From contig CM046309.1 in NCBI GenBank assembly GCA_025267735.1, positions 57,294,319-57,358,318 of the forward strand: DNA of 64,000 bases, given 5' to 3'. The position numbers and the translations under genes are program-made. The notes beneath the pieces were generated by a model. It ran no database searches, was not told where the DNA came from, and worked only from the letters and a program-made list of their open reading frames with translations. This stretch comes from Mactra quadrangularis (taxonomy: Eukaryota; Mollusca; Bivalvia; Venerida; Mactridae). Positions 1 through 11,211 of the stretch are shown piece by piece (positions within the stretch are counted from its first letter, which is position 1; each line of letters begins with the position of its first letter).

Positions 1-376
1 AAATGTAATTTGGTTTTTATGTATGAAATATAATAGTGTTTGTGTTTGATGGTTTATCATGCACATGACTGTACAAGAGAACTCGGTACAAACATGTACA
101 AGAAAAGATTAATGCAAAGCATTAAATACCGCCGGATAGTGGTTCCATTATGTGTACATACGTCAAAAGGGAAGACAAAGATATATGCGGCAAAAAATAC
201 TTCCAGCTGTATTTTCAAACCTATTTTGACTTAATGGCGGCTTCCATGAGTGAGTAAGACAGTAATTACACAGTAACAGCCGAAAATTTCATCATACAGA
301 GACAGTATCTGTTAGTAACTTACTACAGACAAGTACAAATAATTAATTTTTACATCGTGCATTTAGCGCTTTGTAT

Positions 377-456
377 ACGATTAACCCGATCTAAAATTCT
401 CAGCTCTCGCATTTGCTTATTTACCGCGAGTCTGTAGCAAATCTGTTTACGGAGAC
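377..456 (+). repeat. Internally deleted copy of the 'gatctaaaat' MITE family
   Basis: The left end (gattaacccgatctaaaatt) matches the start of the ~400-bp repeats at 5541, 27466 and 35205. The right end (aaatctgtttacggaga) matches their 3' end. The middle is absent, so this looks like a deletion derivative. Confidence 0.55.
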
Positions 457-1814
457 GTGCGTTAAATATGTACGGTATGTGGTTTTTTAGCCTGAACCTC
501 AATTTAGGGGAGCAGATATTTTACAATGTCTTAAAATATAAATTAAGGATAAATGCTCTTTAAAATGCCCCCCAAAAAGCACAACATTTTATTGCAGTAC
601 TATAAAACTAAAATTAATACAATTTCTCACTGTCAACATTTGTAAATAAAAAGGAAGACACAATTAAAAGAAACCATGAACTGCTCCTACCATGATCATC
701 AGATTCTGACGACTCCAATATACCACAGGCCTTCAGGCCGGCGGTAAATGAAATATGATTTATACAGTTCACATAGTTATTTATTCAAGACTTCATTTAA
801 TTGATTATTTGTCTGGTATTTTAAATGGCAATCGCATGTTTGTTCCAACGATAAGAAAAGTTAAGAACAAAGTCAACGCCCTGTAGATCTATCGACTTTC
901 ATAACTGCCATGACGTCATGAGAAAAACAATCAACATGCTCACGCAAGTGATATAAACTAGTCCTCTGTTAATATGATATTTATCCGGAAACTTAAATGA
1001 TTCAAGACTCCGGTATTTATTAAATAATAGGCAATTACATTTTTTAATTATTTTATATTATAACATTTAGAGCCACTACAAAGGGATTTACATACAAATA
1101 TCAATAGTCGTGCACCATGTAACAGCACGTACTAAGGAGTTACTTTCATATCACGATTTCATTAGACTAAATATCAAAACACATATTTTCAGGGTTTTTT
1201 AAATTATTTTTCGTGGCGTGTTTTTTAAACAATTAAATGTGCACGTGCCTATGTGACGAAATGTCCCGGGTACGAATACTATTACCCGAAATAAAAGTAT
1301 CGTTCTGACTTGGTTTTACCCTAGCTGTGTATTCGAATGCTTTTGAGTTTATCAAAACGAACATTTTTTTGCTGCGGTACATGTCCGAAAGTTTCGAATG
1401 TAAATAAAAGTTTACCTCATTCGAAAATACCTCGGTGATCTTCCACGTAGGTAGTATTTACTTCGTAGATGATCGCCGAGGTTGTTCCAAAAGATTTTAC
1501 CCCACACCGAAGTGTCATTTTTTTTTAAATTGCGAGGTGCCATTTTGATACATTGTACTAATGATAATATTTGACTATAATAAGGGTTTTAGCCTCGCCT
1601 ATTAATACCTAGATGAGATGAGAGAAACATGGAACGAGACGTGGAAGTCCGAATCTAGTGTCACGAAGGGGAAGTTTGTGCCAGCCTCACCCTATTGGGA
1701 ACAACCTTGCTTAGAAGATCACAGAAGTTGTTTCAAATGGCCTCACAAGGCTTGTTTTCGTGTAAATTTTGCAATAATATCGTATTTCTTCAATTAAGAA
1801 GACGAAGTTGTGTA

Positions 1815-1935
1815 GTTGTCGGCCTTGTGGTAGGGTAGGTGAGTACTGCTTATAGACGAAAGTCCAGAAAAGCTAAGTTTTGTGAGCTTGCCGCTGTAAA
1901 AAACTAAATTGTGTTGACACAGTGCTAAACACAGC
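1815..1935 (+). repeat. Partial tRNA-derived SINE (family B), tail only
   Basis: The stretch 'cggccttgtggtagggtagg...gtccagaaaagcta' followed by 'aaattgtgttgacac' matches the tail of the family B SINE copies at 34780 (+) and 50263 (-). No tRNA-like head is present. Confidence 0.6.
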
Positions 1936-1944
1936 ATAAAAAAC

Positions 1945-2018
1945 CAATCTCTCATACAGATTTGTCGATCCTTACAGTGATCTCACTGTAAGGATCGACA
2001 ACTCTGTATGAGAGATTG
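1945..2018. repeat. Near-perfect hairpin with 36-bp arms
   Basis: The left arm starts CAATCTCTCATACAGA and its reverse complement ends the segment. The arms differ at one visible base (T/G at the 17th position) and are separated by about 2 nt. It directly follows a truncated SINE and is followed by a poly-A run. Confidence 0.85.
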
Positions 2019-2270
2019 AAAAAAAAAAACACAAACTCACAGGCAATAAAAAAGACATGCATTAATTTAACAAAATCTGTGAACGGGTAGCTTTATAACT
2101 TCTGTTGGAAGCTTGCGTTGTCATAATTCAACAAAACAGGTTAAACCAAGCTTAATCTACCGTAGCAATATTTCTAGAATTATTAAACTTTGATAAGTAT
2201 TTTCAAATAGAAACGACTTCTTGCCTTGATAATATAAATATGGCAACGGTGGTCTGGTTTTAAGGTTGAG

Positions 2271-2277
2271 TATAAAA
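2271..2277 (+). promoter_or_regulatory. TATA box for the secreted-protein candidate
   Basis: TATAAAA lies 83 bases upstream of the ATG at 2360. A start site about 30 bases downstream (near 2300) would leave a ~60-base leader. Confidence 0.5.
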
Positions 2278-2359
2278 ACGCGACGTACCGTCTCTTGTGA
2301 GCGCAGTCGACGAGGAATAACTTCATTCTATTAGATAAACGTGAGAATCGTTATCAAAA

Positions 2360-2635
2360 ATGCTTCTTAGTTTAATACTATCATTTCAGTATATTTTCTA
2401 CGTGAATTGCGAAGTTTGGACTAGGTATGACTTACCACCGAATCGATCTGACCTGGAACCGTATCTATCAACGTGTGCGTTAAAAGCCGGCGATCTTAAA
2501 TTTCGTGCATTCCGTCTTAAGCGTTCAGACCTATCATGCGAGCCATTGAAAGAAGTAACACAGGGATACTCTCATTATAGAATCACCCAGGATTCCATCT
2601 ACGTAACGAAGCAAGAAGTGAGGATCACGGAATGT
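2360..2635 (+). CDS. Candidate secreted protein, first exon (signal peptide)
   Basis: The exon opens with ATG (context caaaaATG) about 60 bases after a likely TATA-directed start. The first ~17 residues (MLLSLILSFQYIFYVNC) form a plausible secretion signal, followed by a charged region with three further cysteines. It ends in phase 0 at a strong donor (TGT|gtaagt) after 92 codons, with a stop just beyond the donor. I do not recognise the family. The next supported exon (5261) needs an incoming phase of 2, so at least one small exon between them is missing from this model, or the locus is broken. The upstream TATA box and clean donor favour a real gene. Confidence 0.5.
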
Positions 2636-2654
2636 GTAAGTTAAGTTTGATCAT

Positions 2655-2929
2655 AGGCGGATCTACCGGGGGAGGTCAGGGGGGTCCGACCCCCCTAGAA
2701 TTTCCAAAATGTACCTTTCCATTAGTGTATTTATTGAAAGTAAGTCATTTTTAAGTAACATGAAGCAATTTATCTCGGTGCTTAACATAGATTTAATGGT
2801 TATGTAGTTTTGATCATTAATATGTTGCATTTGTCTGCAAAATGTGTATAATGTGGTTGTGGTTTGAAACTTTGGACCCCCCTAAAAAAAGTTCGGATCC
2901 CCCTAGAAAAAAATTCTGGATCCGCCCAT
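2655..2929 (+). mobile_element. TIR element of the GGCGGATCC family, copy 1
   Basis: It begins AGGCGGATC and ends GGATCCGCCCAT, giving a short terminal inverted repeat. The 9-mer TTTGATCAT lies directly on both sides (2646-2654 and 2930-2938), as expected of a target-site duplication. The interior closely matches 26955-27240 and, reversed, 60466-60720. Confidence 0.75.
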
Positions 2930-3147
2930 TTTGATCATGGTTTTCTATATATTTACCCCGATGATATAAATACGCGCTACTGTACTTACTGTACCCACTG
3001 TCGCTTGTATATCGATTGAATCAAATATCTTCGACCATTTTCCTCCGTACTCAAAATTATAAAATTCAGCACTGAATTTAGTACATGTGGCTCTTGGAGA
3101 AAACTCGTCGTTGTCTCTTTTTATCGATAGCTATTGAATGTATTGTC

Positions 3148-3205
3148 CTCACCCGGCTACCTCAGCTGGTAGCACGCAAGTCTACTAGTCAAGTACAAAT
3201 CGAGC
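3148..3205 (+). repeat. Fragment of a SINE family A tRNA-like head
   Basis: The segment 'ggctacctcagctggtagcacgcaagtctact' resembles the A-box half of the SINE head at 20264. The body is missing. Confidence 0.5.
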
Positions 3206-3987
3206 ACGGCAAAAAATGCGGGCGAAGTGTTTATTCTACCCTGTATGACTGGCAAATACATGTACTACTGCTTAGTGTAATAACGAGATTTGACTTCGCC
3301 CCTTCCATACGCTAATTAAATACATACACGTACATTTGTATATGTAAACACCTGTCAATGATCATTGAAACAAATACGCGTATCAGTTGATTGACGGAAC
3401 TACTTCTATCGCGTAGAAATTAACTGCGTAGTAAATCAGAGACACGTGTATCACTCCGCAGGTTAAACTGGTTAGGCATTTTCAGCGTCGATAGTTTTTG
3501 TTTTGTAGTATAACTTAAGCCTTTCGGCGAAATCGCCGAAAATCTAAAAATTAAAGATGTCTTGATGTTTTACATTACAGTTGGAACAACGATCTCCGAG
3601 AATATGTGCTGGAAATATTCCTATATTTTTAGAAGATAAGTGTGAAATATCTATTGCTTTTACTCCAGGCAAGAACGTTCCCTCGTAAGATACATATAGT
3701 TTATTTACTATTTTAAGTATATAGTCCATTATCTTCAGATGTTTTCAATCCCTTGTTTTTTCATCAAGTCATGTACAGAAACTATTCAATTAGCGCGTTC
3801 AATGACCGTTACATTGTTGTCCAAAAATGCCCGCTTGAGCATGTGAGTTTAAATTTGAATTGTTTTTGAAAAAAAATGCTATTTTCTGCATTATTTGATT
3901 TTATGGTCATTCACTAATTACTACCGATTTTGGAATTTTCTCAGCTGACCCATTATTTACTTTCATGGGTAAATGATAAATAGCGGT

Positions 3988-4342
3988 CTTTTGTCAGTTA
4001 TCTTTCCCTGATAAAATCATAAGCAATCCAATTGGTAAGGAGGTCCTTACAGTTAGAATCCTCGGATTTTATGATTGAATTTCTATGTAAGGATAACAAA
4101 ATATTTAATCTAATATCTTTCTTGTTAATTAAGATATTAACAGAAGCGATGGAATTGAGATAGTTCTTTACCCTAAAAATACTTAGCTTGAATTTCAAAC
4201 AAATAAAATGATTTACAAAAAAGTTATTTAAGATCAATTTTGCAAATTGACATTAAAAAGTAAGGGTAAAAATCCGAGTAATCCAACTAATAGGACCTAC
4301 CTATTTAAAGAGTATACAAGGAGAAATAACGGACTAAAGTCC
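3988..4342 (+). mobile_element. ~355-bp MITE, copy 1
   Basis: The start (cttttgtcagttatctttcc) and the reverse complement of the end (actttagtccgttatttctc) form an imperfect ~25-bp terminal inverted repeat. A second copy lies at 9324-9676 in the same orientation and matches along its whole length with scattered differences. Confidence 0.7.
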
Positions 4343-4797
4343 CTAATTGCCTTATCATCAAAACAGGATTAAAGTCCAATAACTTTTGAAAGGTACTGTA
4401 TATACCCACCTGCTTTACTTAATCTATAGTCATGTGTGACTACGAGCCCAGTAGTCGTTCGATTTCCAAACAAGACCTTCATACTTTCATGAAGTTTGGT
4501 CATAAAATATTTTCTCCTGCCTATCTCTGTATCAAGCGGGCTAGTTGTCAGTCACTGAAATATATGTTTCTCTCCCATACTCTCCAATTTTTATTTCGCC
4601 ATGAACTATCATATAAATAGCTGAGGGGCCTGGTAGCTAACAATTTACTAAAACCCCACGCATGGCCATAATAGTCAATAATGACTGATAGCCATTATCG
4701 AAGAAGAAGAAGAAAATAATGTATAATATTGTACTATTTTTGTATTTTTAGTGTGCAAAGCATAATGAAAACATAGTTATAAGCATCGTCGGCAACA

Positions 4798-5124
4798 TTC
4801 CATACGTACCGTGGGCATTTTGACTTGCAAAATCTCGTTTTCATGAATATGCAAGCATGAGGCAGGGGAGACCAATCTTCTTCCAATGAAATCGCATGTT
4901 ACAATCAAATACTCTTCAATAACACTGACGTCATGCATCAACGTCATACATCACCCGCTTTAGAAAAAATTTGAATTTTGAATGGTAAACCAAACCTTAG
5001 ATATAAAACGTAATTTCATTGGCTAGTTTTTTCGCAGTAGTTTCCATGCGGAACCAATGAAATGGCCTCATTAATTATTCATGACTACGAGATTTTTCTA
5101 ACTGAATGGCACACGGATCATAAC
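4798..5124 (+). mobile_element. ~325-bp MITE with 'atctcg' inner TIR, copy 1
   Basis: The left end (atacgtaccgtgggcatttt) pairs with the right end (aatggcacacggatcata). An inner part (atctcgttttcatgaata) pairs with tattcatgactacgagat on the right. The copy at 11212-11526 matches it throughout. Confidence 0.65.
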
Positions 5125-5260
5125 GCAGCATAAGCGGAAACAGAATTTTTACCGTAAAACGCGTTAACCAAACAACATCCATACCCAGGGAAGTCCGAGA
5201 CATAAAGTAGGGCATAATTTACATTATCCTTCTGAAACTAGCTTGTTATGTATTTTTCAG

Positions 5261-5447
5261 ACTAATGTTGTCACTAAAGCGTCAAGGAGACTTGGGTATA
5301 ACATTCATGATTGACACAGATACATCAATATCATACGAGTCAAGTTTAGATTCAAAGCGCAATACTGACAAACCGGGACTAAACTACACATATACTCCTG
5401 GAGAAATGTCTGTAGTCACACTCCGATGTAATTCAACAAAATTCGAG
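5261..5447 (+). CDS. Candidate secreted protein, internal exon
   Basis: A pyrimidine-rich acceptor (tatttttcag|a) opens the exon and TTCGAG|gtaaag closes it. The frame starting from codon CTA at 5262 stays open for 62 codons and contains two N-glycosylation sequons (NYT, NST) and one cysteine, in keeping with a secreted protein. It ends in phase 0, which fits the exon at 9139. The incoming phase (2) does not fit the exon ending at 2635; the direct join shifts the frame and hits a stop after 17 codons. A 59-nt candidate linker at 4752-4810 would fix the phase but has a weak donor (gtgggc) and overlaps a MITE, so I do not call it. Confidence 0.4.
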
Positions 5448-5540
5448 GTAAAGTCTAACACGTAATTACCCGTAATTTCCATCATCGACAACTGATGTGC
5501 TGCATTTCGTTCAATCACTGTAAACAGATATCATAACAAT

Positions 5541-5912
5541 CTGATTAAAACCCGATCTAAAATTTTCCGCTCGCCTACTCGCTAATTTAGATCTGGCCTT
5601 TTTCAAACGATGGTCACGTTCAGGTGACCTTTTCTCATCATAATATTTATGACGAAATTGTTATGATACGTAACTTGTTTACATCGTCTACGTCACGCAA
5701 TTTGAAATGAGCCGCCCAATCGCAGACTGTGAATAATACCGCTGTTAAATTAGCATGCAAACCTTGGTCTAAAAATAGAAATTAGCAAATCAAAATGTGA
5801 TTATTAGTGTTTTCGTCTAGATGAAAGCTACGCATTGATTGGTCGGCACAAAGTTCATCTCGACGTGACTCCACGGAGACAGTAGAGATCCTGATATCTG
5901 TTTACGGAGATT
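5541..5912 (+). mobile_element. 'gatctaaaat' MITE family, copy at 5.5 kb
   Basis: A ~370-bp unit starts ctgattaaaacccgatctaa and ends gatatctgtttacggaga. Very similar units lie at 35205-35606, 27466-27868 and, more diverged, 35620-36018. No coding potential is evident. Confidence 0.7.
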
Positions 5913-6439
5913 AATATCATAAAGACACCAGTCATATGATCTACCGACATTGCCCAAGGTATCATGATCAGATGACCTTTTTGTCGATCAATCTATACGT
6001 ATCTTTCATCTAGTCGAAACACTGTAGCTATTTTTTTCTTTTTAGGCCTAATTTTGCGAGCTTATTTGACATTGTGAGCCATTCACAGGTTTTGATGGGA
6101 CTGTTCTTTGCAAATTGCGTCACGTAGGCGATGTAAACGAGTTATTGAGCAAAATGATTGCGTTATGAATATTATAGAAGCAAACGTCAGCTTAACGCGA
6201 CTCCCATTTGGAACACCTCGACCTTTCATGAATAAATTATCTCGGAAGGATTCGTGGGGGTATACCCTGGCGGCTTGGGGTTTTACTACCTACGAGAGAC
6301 AAAGCACAGGCGAAGCACGTAACGGTTATACAAAATAGTTCTTGTAGTATACACATAAAGCTTTGTTAAAACATATTTCTATGTTATATATTAGACTAAA
6401 TATTGTTCAGCGATATTATATTGAACTGTGTTATTTCAA

Positions 6440-6585
6440 ATTTACGGACTAAAAACGAAACATCACTCATCGCCTAAACGATCGTGTATTTGTTTACTTC
6501 AACGCCGGTAGTTTCAAACTGGCGCCTAAATATGTCCGAAGTTATTCGTAGCGAATGGCCGAGGAGTTCCGCATGATGTGACTCT
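6440..6585 (+). repeat. Half copy of the palindromic element at 32366
   Basis: It shares 'aaacatcactca', 'tatttgtttacttcaac' and 'gcgaatggccgaggagttcc' in order with the right half of 32366-32690. The opposite half is missing. Confidence 0.65.
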
Positions 6586-6904
6586 CTGTTGTAAAGTTGC
6601 CTGATCAAAATAAACGATTGTGCGAGCGGATATGATGTTACATTTCTACTAATGCTTCGAATCTAGGGTATATATACTTAACGAAACTTATAAGTATAAA
6701 ACCGGCTTTGTCGAGCATGGGTTGCTGTTGGAAGATTTCTAACTGCTTTGTATGGAAAGCCAGAGTACACCCCCGACGTCGTTGTTATTTTCCCTATATA
6801 AATGCATTGGAAAATAACTCCGTCGAATCCATTAACATCGACGTCGTTTTTAATAACTTTAACATTACTCCTTGACAAATGGGCTGATCCACATAAAATT
6901 TGGT

Positions 6905-7385
6905 TAACCTAGTTACAAGCATTGTTTAGTTATTGTCCTGACAAGGTTTTTCCATATGATGCCGCTGTGACCTTGACCTTTGACCAAGGGGTCTCAAAAC
7001 CAATAGAGAACATCCTTGACACATGGGCTACCCGCACATAAAATTTGGTGAACTTATTTCATGTTACTTATTAAATATAGCATTATTTCCATTGTTTGCC
7101 ATTTTGACTTTATTGACATATTGATTGAACATTTGAAGTCACTGCTTGGTAATTTGATATCTTCTGGTTGATGGTTTAAACTTGAGGGGCCCCAAAACCA
7201 ATAGGGAACATCCTTGACACATGGGCTACTCTCACATGAAATTTGGTGAACCTAGGTGCAGTCATTGTTGAGTTATTACCCGGACAATGTTTTTCAATGT
7301 GATGCCCCAGTGACCTTGACCATTGACCTAGGGGTCTCAAAAACAATAGGGAACCTCCTCCACCCAAGGGCTATCCACATCATCC
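6905..7385 (+). repeat. Degenerate repeats containing 'gtgaccttgacc'
   Basis: Related units near 6905-7055 and 7195-7385 share phrases such as 'catccttgacacatgggcta', 'aaatttggtgaac' and 'ccttgacc'. They run into the GACG microsatellite. Confidence 0.65.
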
Positions 7386-7401
7386 GGACAAGCAATTGTC
7401 C

Positions 7402-7468
7402 ACGGACGGACAGACGGACGGACGGACGGACGGACGGACGGCCAGACGGACAGATGGACAGACGGACA
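7402..7468 (+). repeat. GACG tetranucleotide microsatellite
   Basis: About 67 bases of cggacggacagacggacgg-type repeat with occasional GACA/GATG units. It terminates the preceding dispersed repeat. Confidence 0.9.
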
Positions 7469-9138
7469 ACGTCATAACATAATACGTCCATTTTTTCAAA
7501 ACGGGCGTATAAAAACGAACGAGATTTGGCGAGAGTCGGGGTCAAGTTTACTGAGGAAGATTTTACTCCTACACCTAATTCAAACGATTGACAGTTTACA
7601 CTGTGCAACGGTAGGTTTCCATACTTACACGAGCGGGGCTATTTCTGCGAATAGGACAATAAAATAACTTCGGTTTTAGACCGACGTTATTTCAATAACT
7701 TACGCCTGAAAACCGACTATAGAAATGACCTATCGAATTTGTTCATCAAAGCGTCGTCAATCTTAATAACTTCGGCGTCGATTGAACGAAATTAATTTAA
7801 AAAATCGAAATTGTTTAATCGACGAAGATATAATAGACTTGTTGAAATTAGTAGCGTCGGTGCGAAGTTGTTGAATTGAGATATGACGAAGATAATATAG
7901 TGTCGTTGAAATAAATACGTCGGTGCTTTAAGACGAAGTTGTTATAAATAGTTTCGTAAATAGTTTCGTCAACATGATAAAAACGACGTCGATGTTGATG
8001 GATTCGACGGAGTTATTGTCCAATGCATTTATATAGGGAAAATAACAACGACGTCGGGGTGTACTCTGGCTTTCCATAGGCTTTCCATAACTGTGGCTTT
8101 CCATACAGTTGTGATATATTTTACTAGTGTCTTAGTTGTTGGTGTAATGGAAAGCGTTCTACCATAACAAGCATGATTATATTTGTTTTTTTTTAAATAC
8201 ACATATTTTATTTTCAATACTGCCTACCCTAAAGATGAATTGTCTCATTTTAATGTTTACCAAAACACTTTTTTGTATGCACTATATATAGTCACGTGTT
8301 CTTTAGATGATAAACAAACGTATTTTTCGTCGAATTATAGCACATAAGATACTGTAATCAGTTAGCACATACAATAGCTGTTAATTTTCCCTTCTGAACA
8401 TGCCCATATAAGCCTGTGACATTGTTTATCTTCAATGTTATGAACAAAACAGTTGCCAAGGACCTTGTTTACTTCTCGACTTGAGAAAAACTGACCATGG
8501 CAGAAATATTTATTGATATTCCATATCATGGTTTACCATCTTTGCAAAATATGCCACTTTCTTTTATGTTTTATGGTTAAGTGTGTTGTTAATTGGTAAA
8601 AAGATACGATGTAAATATGAATCTCTTTCAATGTAGTGACTAGTGACTATGACACTCATGAAAATATATTATGTATTCTAAGTTCACTCGGTGAAATAAT
8701 AATCAAAGCGCTAATAGCGCTGTCAGACATTGGGTTTTGATAGAATATATATTACAGGAGATTATTTAATTAGCGGAAACGATACAAGAGATTCCCCCCC
8801 TTACATTAACCGAAATAACTTCAATTGCACCAACAGCATATAGCCTTATTGTTAACGCGTATTGGCATTGCGGACTATATTAATTGAAGTAGTTATTACC
8901 CCTCTAATTGCGCATACGCATCCTAATGTAATCGTCCGCGACAAATTTTGATTAGCATCTGCTACTAAACTTGGGGAAACCCCATGTAAAAATTATCTTA
9001 CACCGAAGTTGACGATCATCCTCCATATCAATGACCCTATATAGGATACTTGTCTACATACATGTATTAAAACTTTATCAGTAGATTCTATTGCAAAAAA
9101 ATTCTACTCGGTACAAATTATCAACGTGTTTATTTCAG

Positions 9139-9267
9139 ACATTGGTCGATGGTAAACTACTGCACTCGTTCGATTATGTAATAGCGCCATCTATGTTAGA
9201 CAAACTCTTGCTCAGATTGATAGACGACGACACCACATTTCATTACATTCGTTATCTTGCTGCATGA
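9139..9267 (+). CDS. Candidate secreted protein, terminal exon
   Basis: An acceptor (tttatttcag|aca) is followed in phase 0 by 42 codons (TLVDGKLLHSF at the start, FHYIRYLAA at the end) and a TGA. Phase agrees with the exon ending at 5447. Residues are mixed and charged with no low complexity, as expected for coding sequence. I recognise no domain. There is no poly(A) signal close to the stop; the nearest AATAAA (about 9430) is inside a MITE. Confidence 0.4.
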   Translation, partial: TLVDGKLLHSFDYVIAPSMLDKLLLRLIDDDTTFHYIRYLAA

Positions 9268-9323
9268 GTTGTGGCACAGGAGGGGAACGTATCAGTGAAA
9301 GAATTTTAATGAACTAATGAGGG

Positions 9324-9676
9324 ACTTTTGTCAGTTATCTTTCCTTGATAAAATCTGAAGCAATCCGATTGGTAAGTAGGTCCTATCAGTTGGAATCCTC
9401 GGATATTATGCTTGAAGTTCTATGTAGGGATAATAAAATATTTCATGTAAAACCTTTCTTGTTAATTAAGATATTAACAGGAGTAATGAAATTTAGATAG
9501 TTCTTTACCCTAAAGATACTTAGATTTATTTTCAAACAAATTAAATGAGTAACTAAAAAGTTATTTAAGATTAATTGTGGCAGTTTGACGTTGAAATGTA
9601 AGGGAAAAATCCGAGTAATCCAACTAATTGGACCTACCTATTTGAAGAGTATACAAGGGGAAATAACTGACTAAGG
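9324..9676 (+). mobile_element. ~355-bp MITE, copy 2
   Basis: Same element as at 3988-4342. The ends (acttttgtcagttatctttc; ggggaaataactgactaag) form the terminal inverted repeat. Confidence 0.7.
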
Positions 9677-9775
9677 TAAATAGTCACGTGATCTTTAGAT
9701 GTCTACAAGCACTTGTTTTGTTTTTGTCTCTCGATTTCTAGCACCAGTCAAATAAATGGAAATAGAGCCAAATAC

Positions 9776-9850
9776 ATTCTCATACCCAGAGGCTATCAAG
9801 ATTCACAATACTTAATCAAGAAACTTAATAACCTTGGGGTACGAGAATGA
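9776..9850. mobile_element. Mini-hairpin element, copy 1
   Basis: It begins CATTCTCATACCCAGAGG and ends TTGGGGTACGAGAATGA, forming a fold-back of ~30-bp imperfect arms. The 8-mer GCCAAATA flanks both ends. Related copies lie at 12499, 44840 and 51780. Confidence 0.8.
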
Positions 9851-10290
9851 GCCAAATAGTGCACACAATAAAAAAATGCACGCTAAAGCCTTAAATTAAA
9901 TTGTTACTCTGAATCCTCTTCACAAAAAATATCAAATGACCTTATTTTGTGGGGAGAATTTAGAGTTAACGATGAAAATTCACTGGACAGATTTGGATTT
10001 TTCGGGCAGAGAAGTATTAGCTATTTTTATATTCTACATGTATTTGCAATCATTTAATTATTTGTCAAAAAAATAACTCGGCGAAAAACAATTGTTTGTT
10101 TACCTCATTTGTATTGGTTGTTGTAAATCACGTGACTATCGATCATAAAAACACATATACATGACACTACATAAAATACAAACTACGAAGAAATAATTGC
10201 TATACTGTGACTTTTCTTTTTAAACAATCAAATACAAACTACGAAGAAATAAGTGCTATACTGCGACTTTTCTTTTAAACTATCGTTTTG

Positions 10291-10452
10291 GACTGACAGA
10301 GGCTCATACATTCACCCTGTTGATTTAAATACTCACTACAGCACTTCTGTACTCGCTATCGGTAAAAATATCCGAATTTGAGTACGGGGATTATCAAATA
10401 AATATCGAGTATTTAAATCAGCGGGGTTATCACACGCGCCACTAACAGTTTA
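10291..10452. mobile_element. Palindromic 'gatttaaatactc' MITE, copy 1
   Basis: The left part (ctgatttaaatactc-type) and the right part (gagtatttaaatcagcgggg) are inverted around a ~70-bp centre. The outer ends read 'ctgacagaggctcataca' on the left and a related inverted sequence on the right. Copies also occur near 27245, 29266 and 40036. Confidence 0.7.
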
Positions 10453-10559
10453 TACAGTTTATGTATCGTTTGTCTGAGTATAATGTTTCTTGTTCTTTCT
10501 TCAAAGGTAAATATGATAAACTATCGTCCATTCCTATTTTGTAACCATAACAACTGAGC

Positions 10560-10940
10560 AAAAAGAGTAGAACGTACTTTAAAGGCTTGTTCACAGATTT
10601 CATCTTAAATATCAACTTTTTCGTAAACTATCTAAATTGTATGGAAACATTTTTTTGAAGCAGGAATTTAAGTTAAGGTTTTGATAATGACAATTTTAGT
10701 GCAAATGGACATACAACTACCATGCAATGAAAGTGTTTCAAGTAGTAAAAATCTACCCCGTATGTCACGATATAGACAATTTTAGTGCATTTTTATGACT
10801 TGTATTGTACATGTATACTTCTTGCAATCTATAGCGCATGTTGCCTTTAAATATTAAGAATTATTTTTGACACAATTACAGACACTGAATGGTATTTTTA
10901 TATTATAGAAAAGTCTTAACCAAATTTGTAAACTGGTGCC
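10560..10940 (+). repeat. Dispersed repeat 'cacagatttca...acaattacagaca', copy 1
   Basis: About 370 bp matching 49100-49410 along its length, including 'tttcaagtagtaaaaatcta' and 'gacacaattacagacact'. A more diverged third copy at 12410-12800 is interrupted by the mini-hairpin at 12499. No open frame is conserved among them. Confidence 0.65.
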
Positions 10941-11211
10941 TTTAAAATGATAACTGTGTCCCTTTAAACAAATAAAATCTGTAAATCAATGCTGTTATTT
11001 AAATTTGATATTGTTTATTGAGAGCTAGCATCGCCGAAGCTGTGTGCTCTATATGTATATAGTTTAGAAATTGTACCTGCATGTGGAACTTTACGACTGT
11101 TATTGCCTAATTTCAATTATCTGATTGGGTAAAAAAAGTATGAACAAATCACAAGTTTTTAGTAAAGTATTTAACGGCTAGTCGTCGGCAACCAGTGCTT
11201 TCTTCCGTTAC

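Larger units (their letters stand above)
1..2230. other. Intergenic, mostly anonymous AT-rich DNA
   Basis: I see no convincing coding exon here. It holds a short deleted copy of the 'gatctaaaat' repeat (about 377-456), a partial SINE of the 50263 family (about 1815-1935) and a near-perfect hairpin (1945-2018), listed separately. The remainder shows no structure I can name. Confidence 0.6.
6751..8078. mobile_element. 1.3 kb element with ~110-bp terminal inverted repeats
   Basis: The first ~105 bases (from tatggaaagccagagtacac) recur in reverse complement at 7970-8078 with only a few differences, including the phrase ttatatagggaaaataacaa. The interior holds degenerate copies of a 'gtgaccttgaccttt' repeat (about 6900-7385), a GACG microsatellite, and a stretch (7640-7970) rich in CGTCG and GACGAAG. 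No transposase frame is present, so it is non-autonomous. Confidence 0.7.

Noticed and set aside
3085..3315. 76-codon frame
   Set aside because: It crosses a SINE head fragment and shows no coding signature.
4752..4810. 59-nt exon that would link the secreted-protein exons
   Set aside because: Phases fit (0 in, 2 out), but the donor gtgggc is weak and the 3' part overlaps a MITE also present at 11212.
7256..7608. Frames of 73 and 104 codons on opposite strands
   Set aside because: Each contains a run of repeated R/D/G/T or S/V/R/P residues from the GACG microsatellite.
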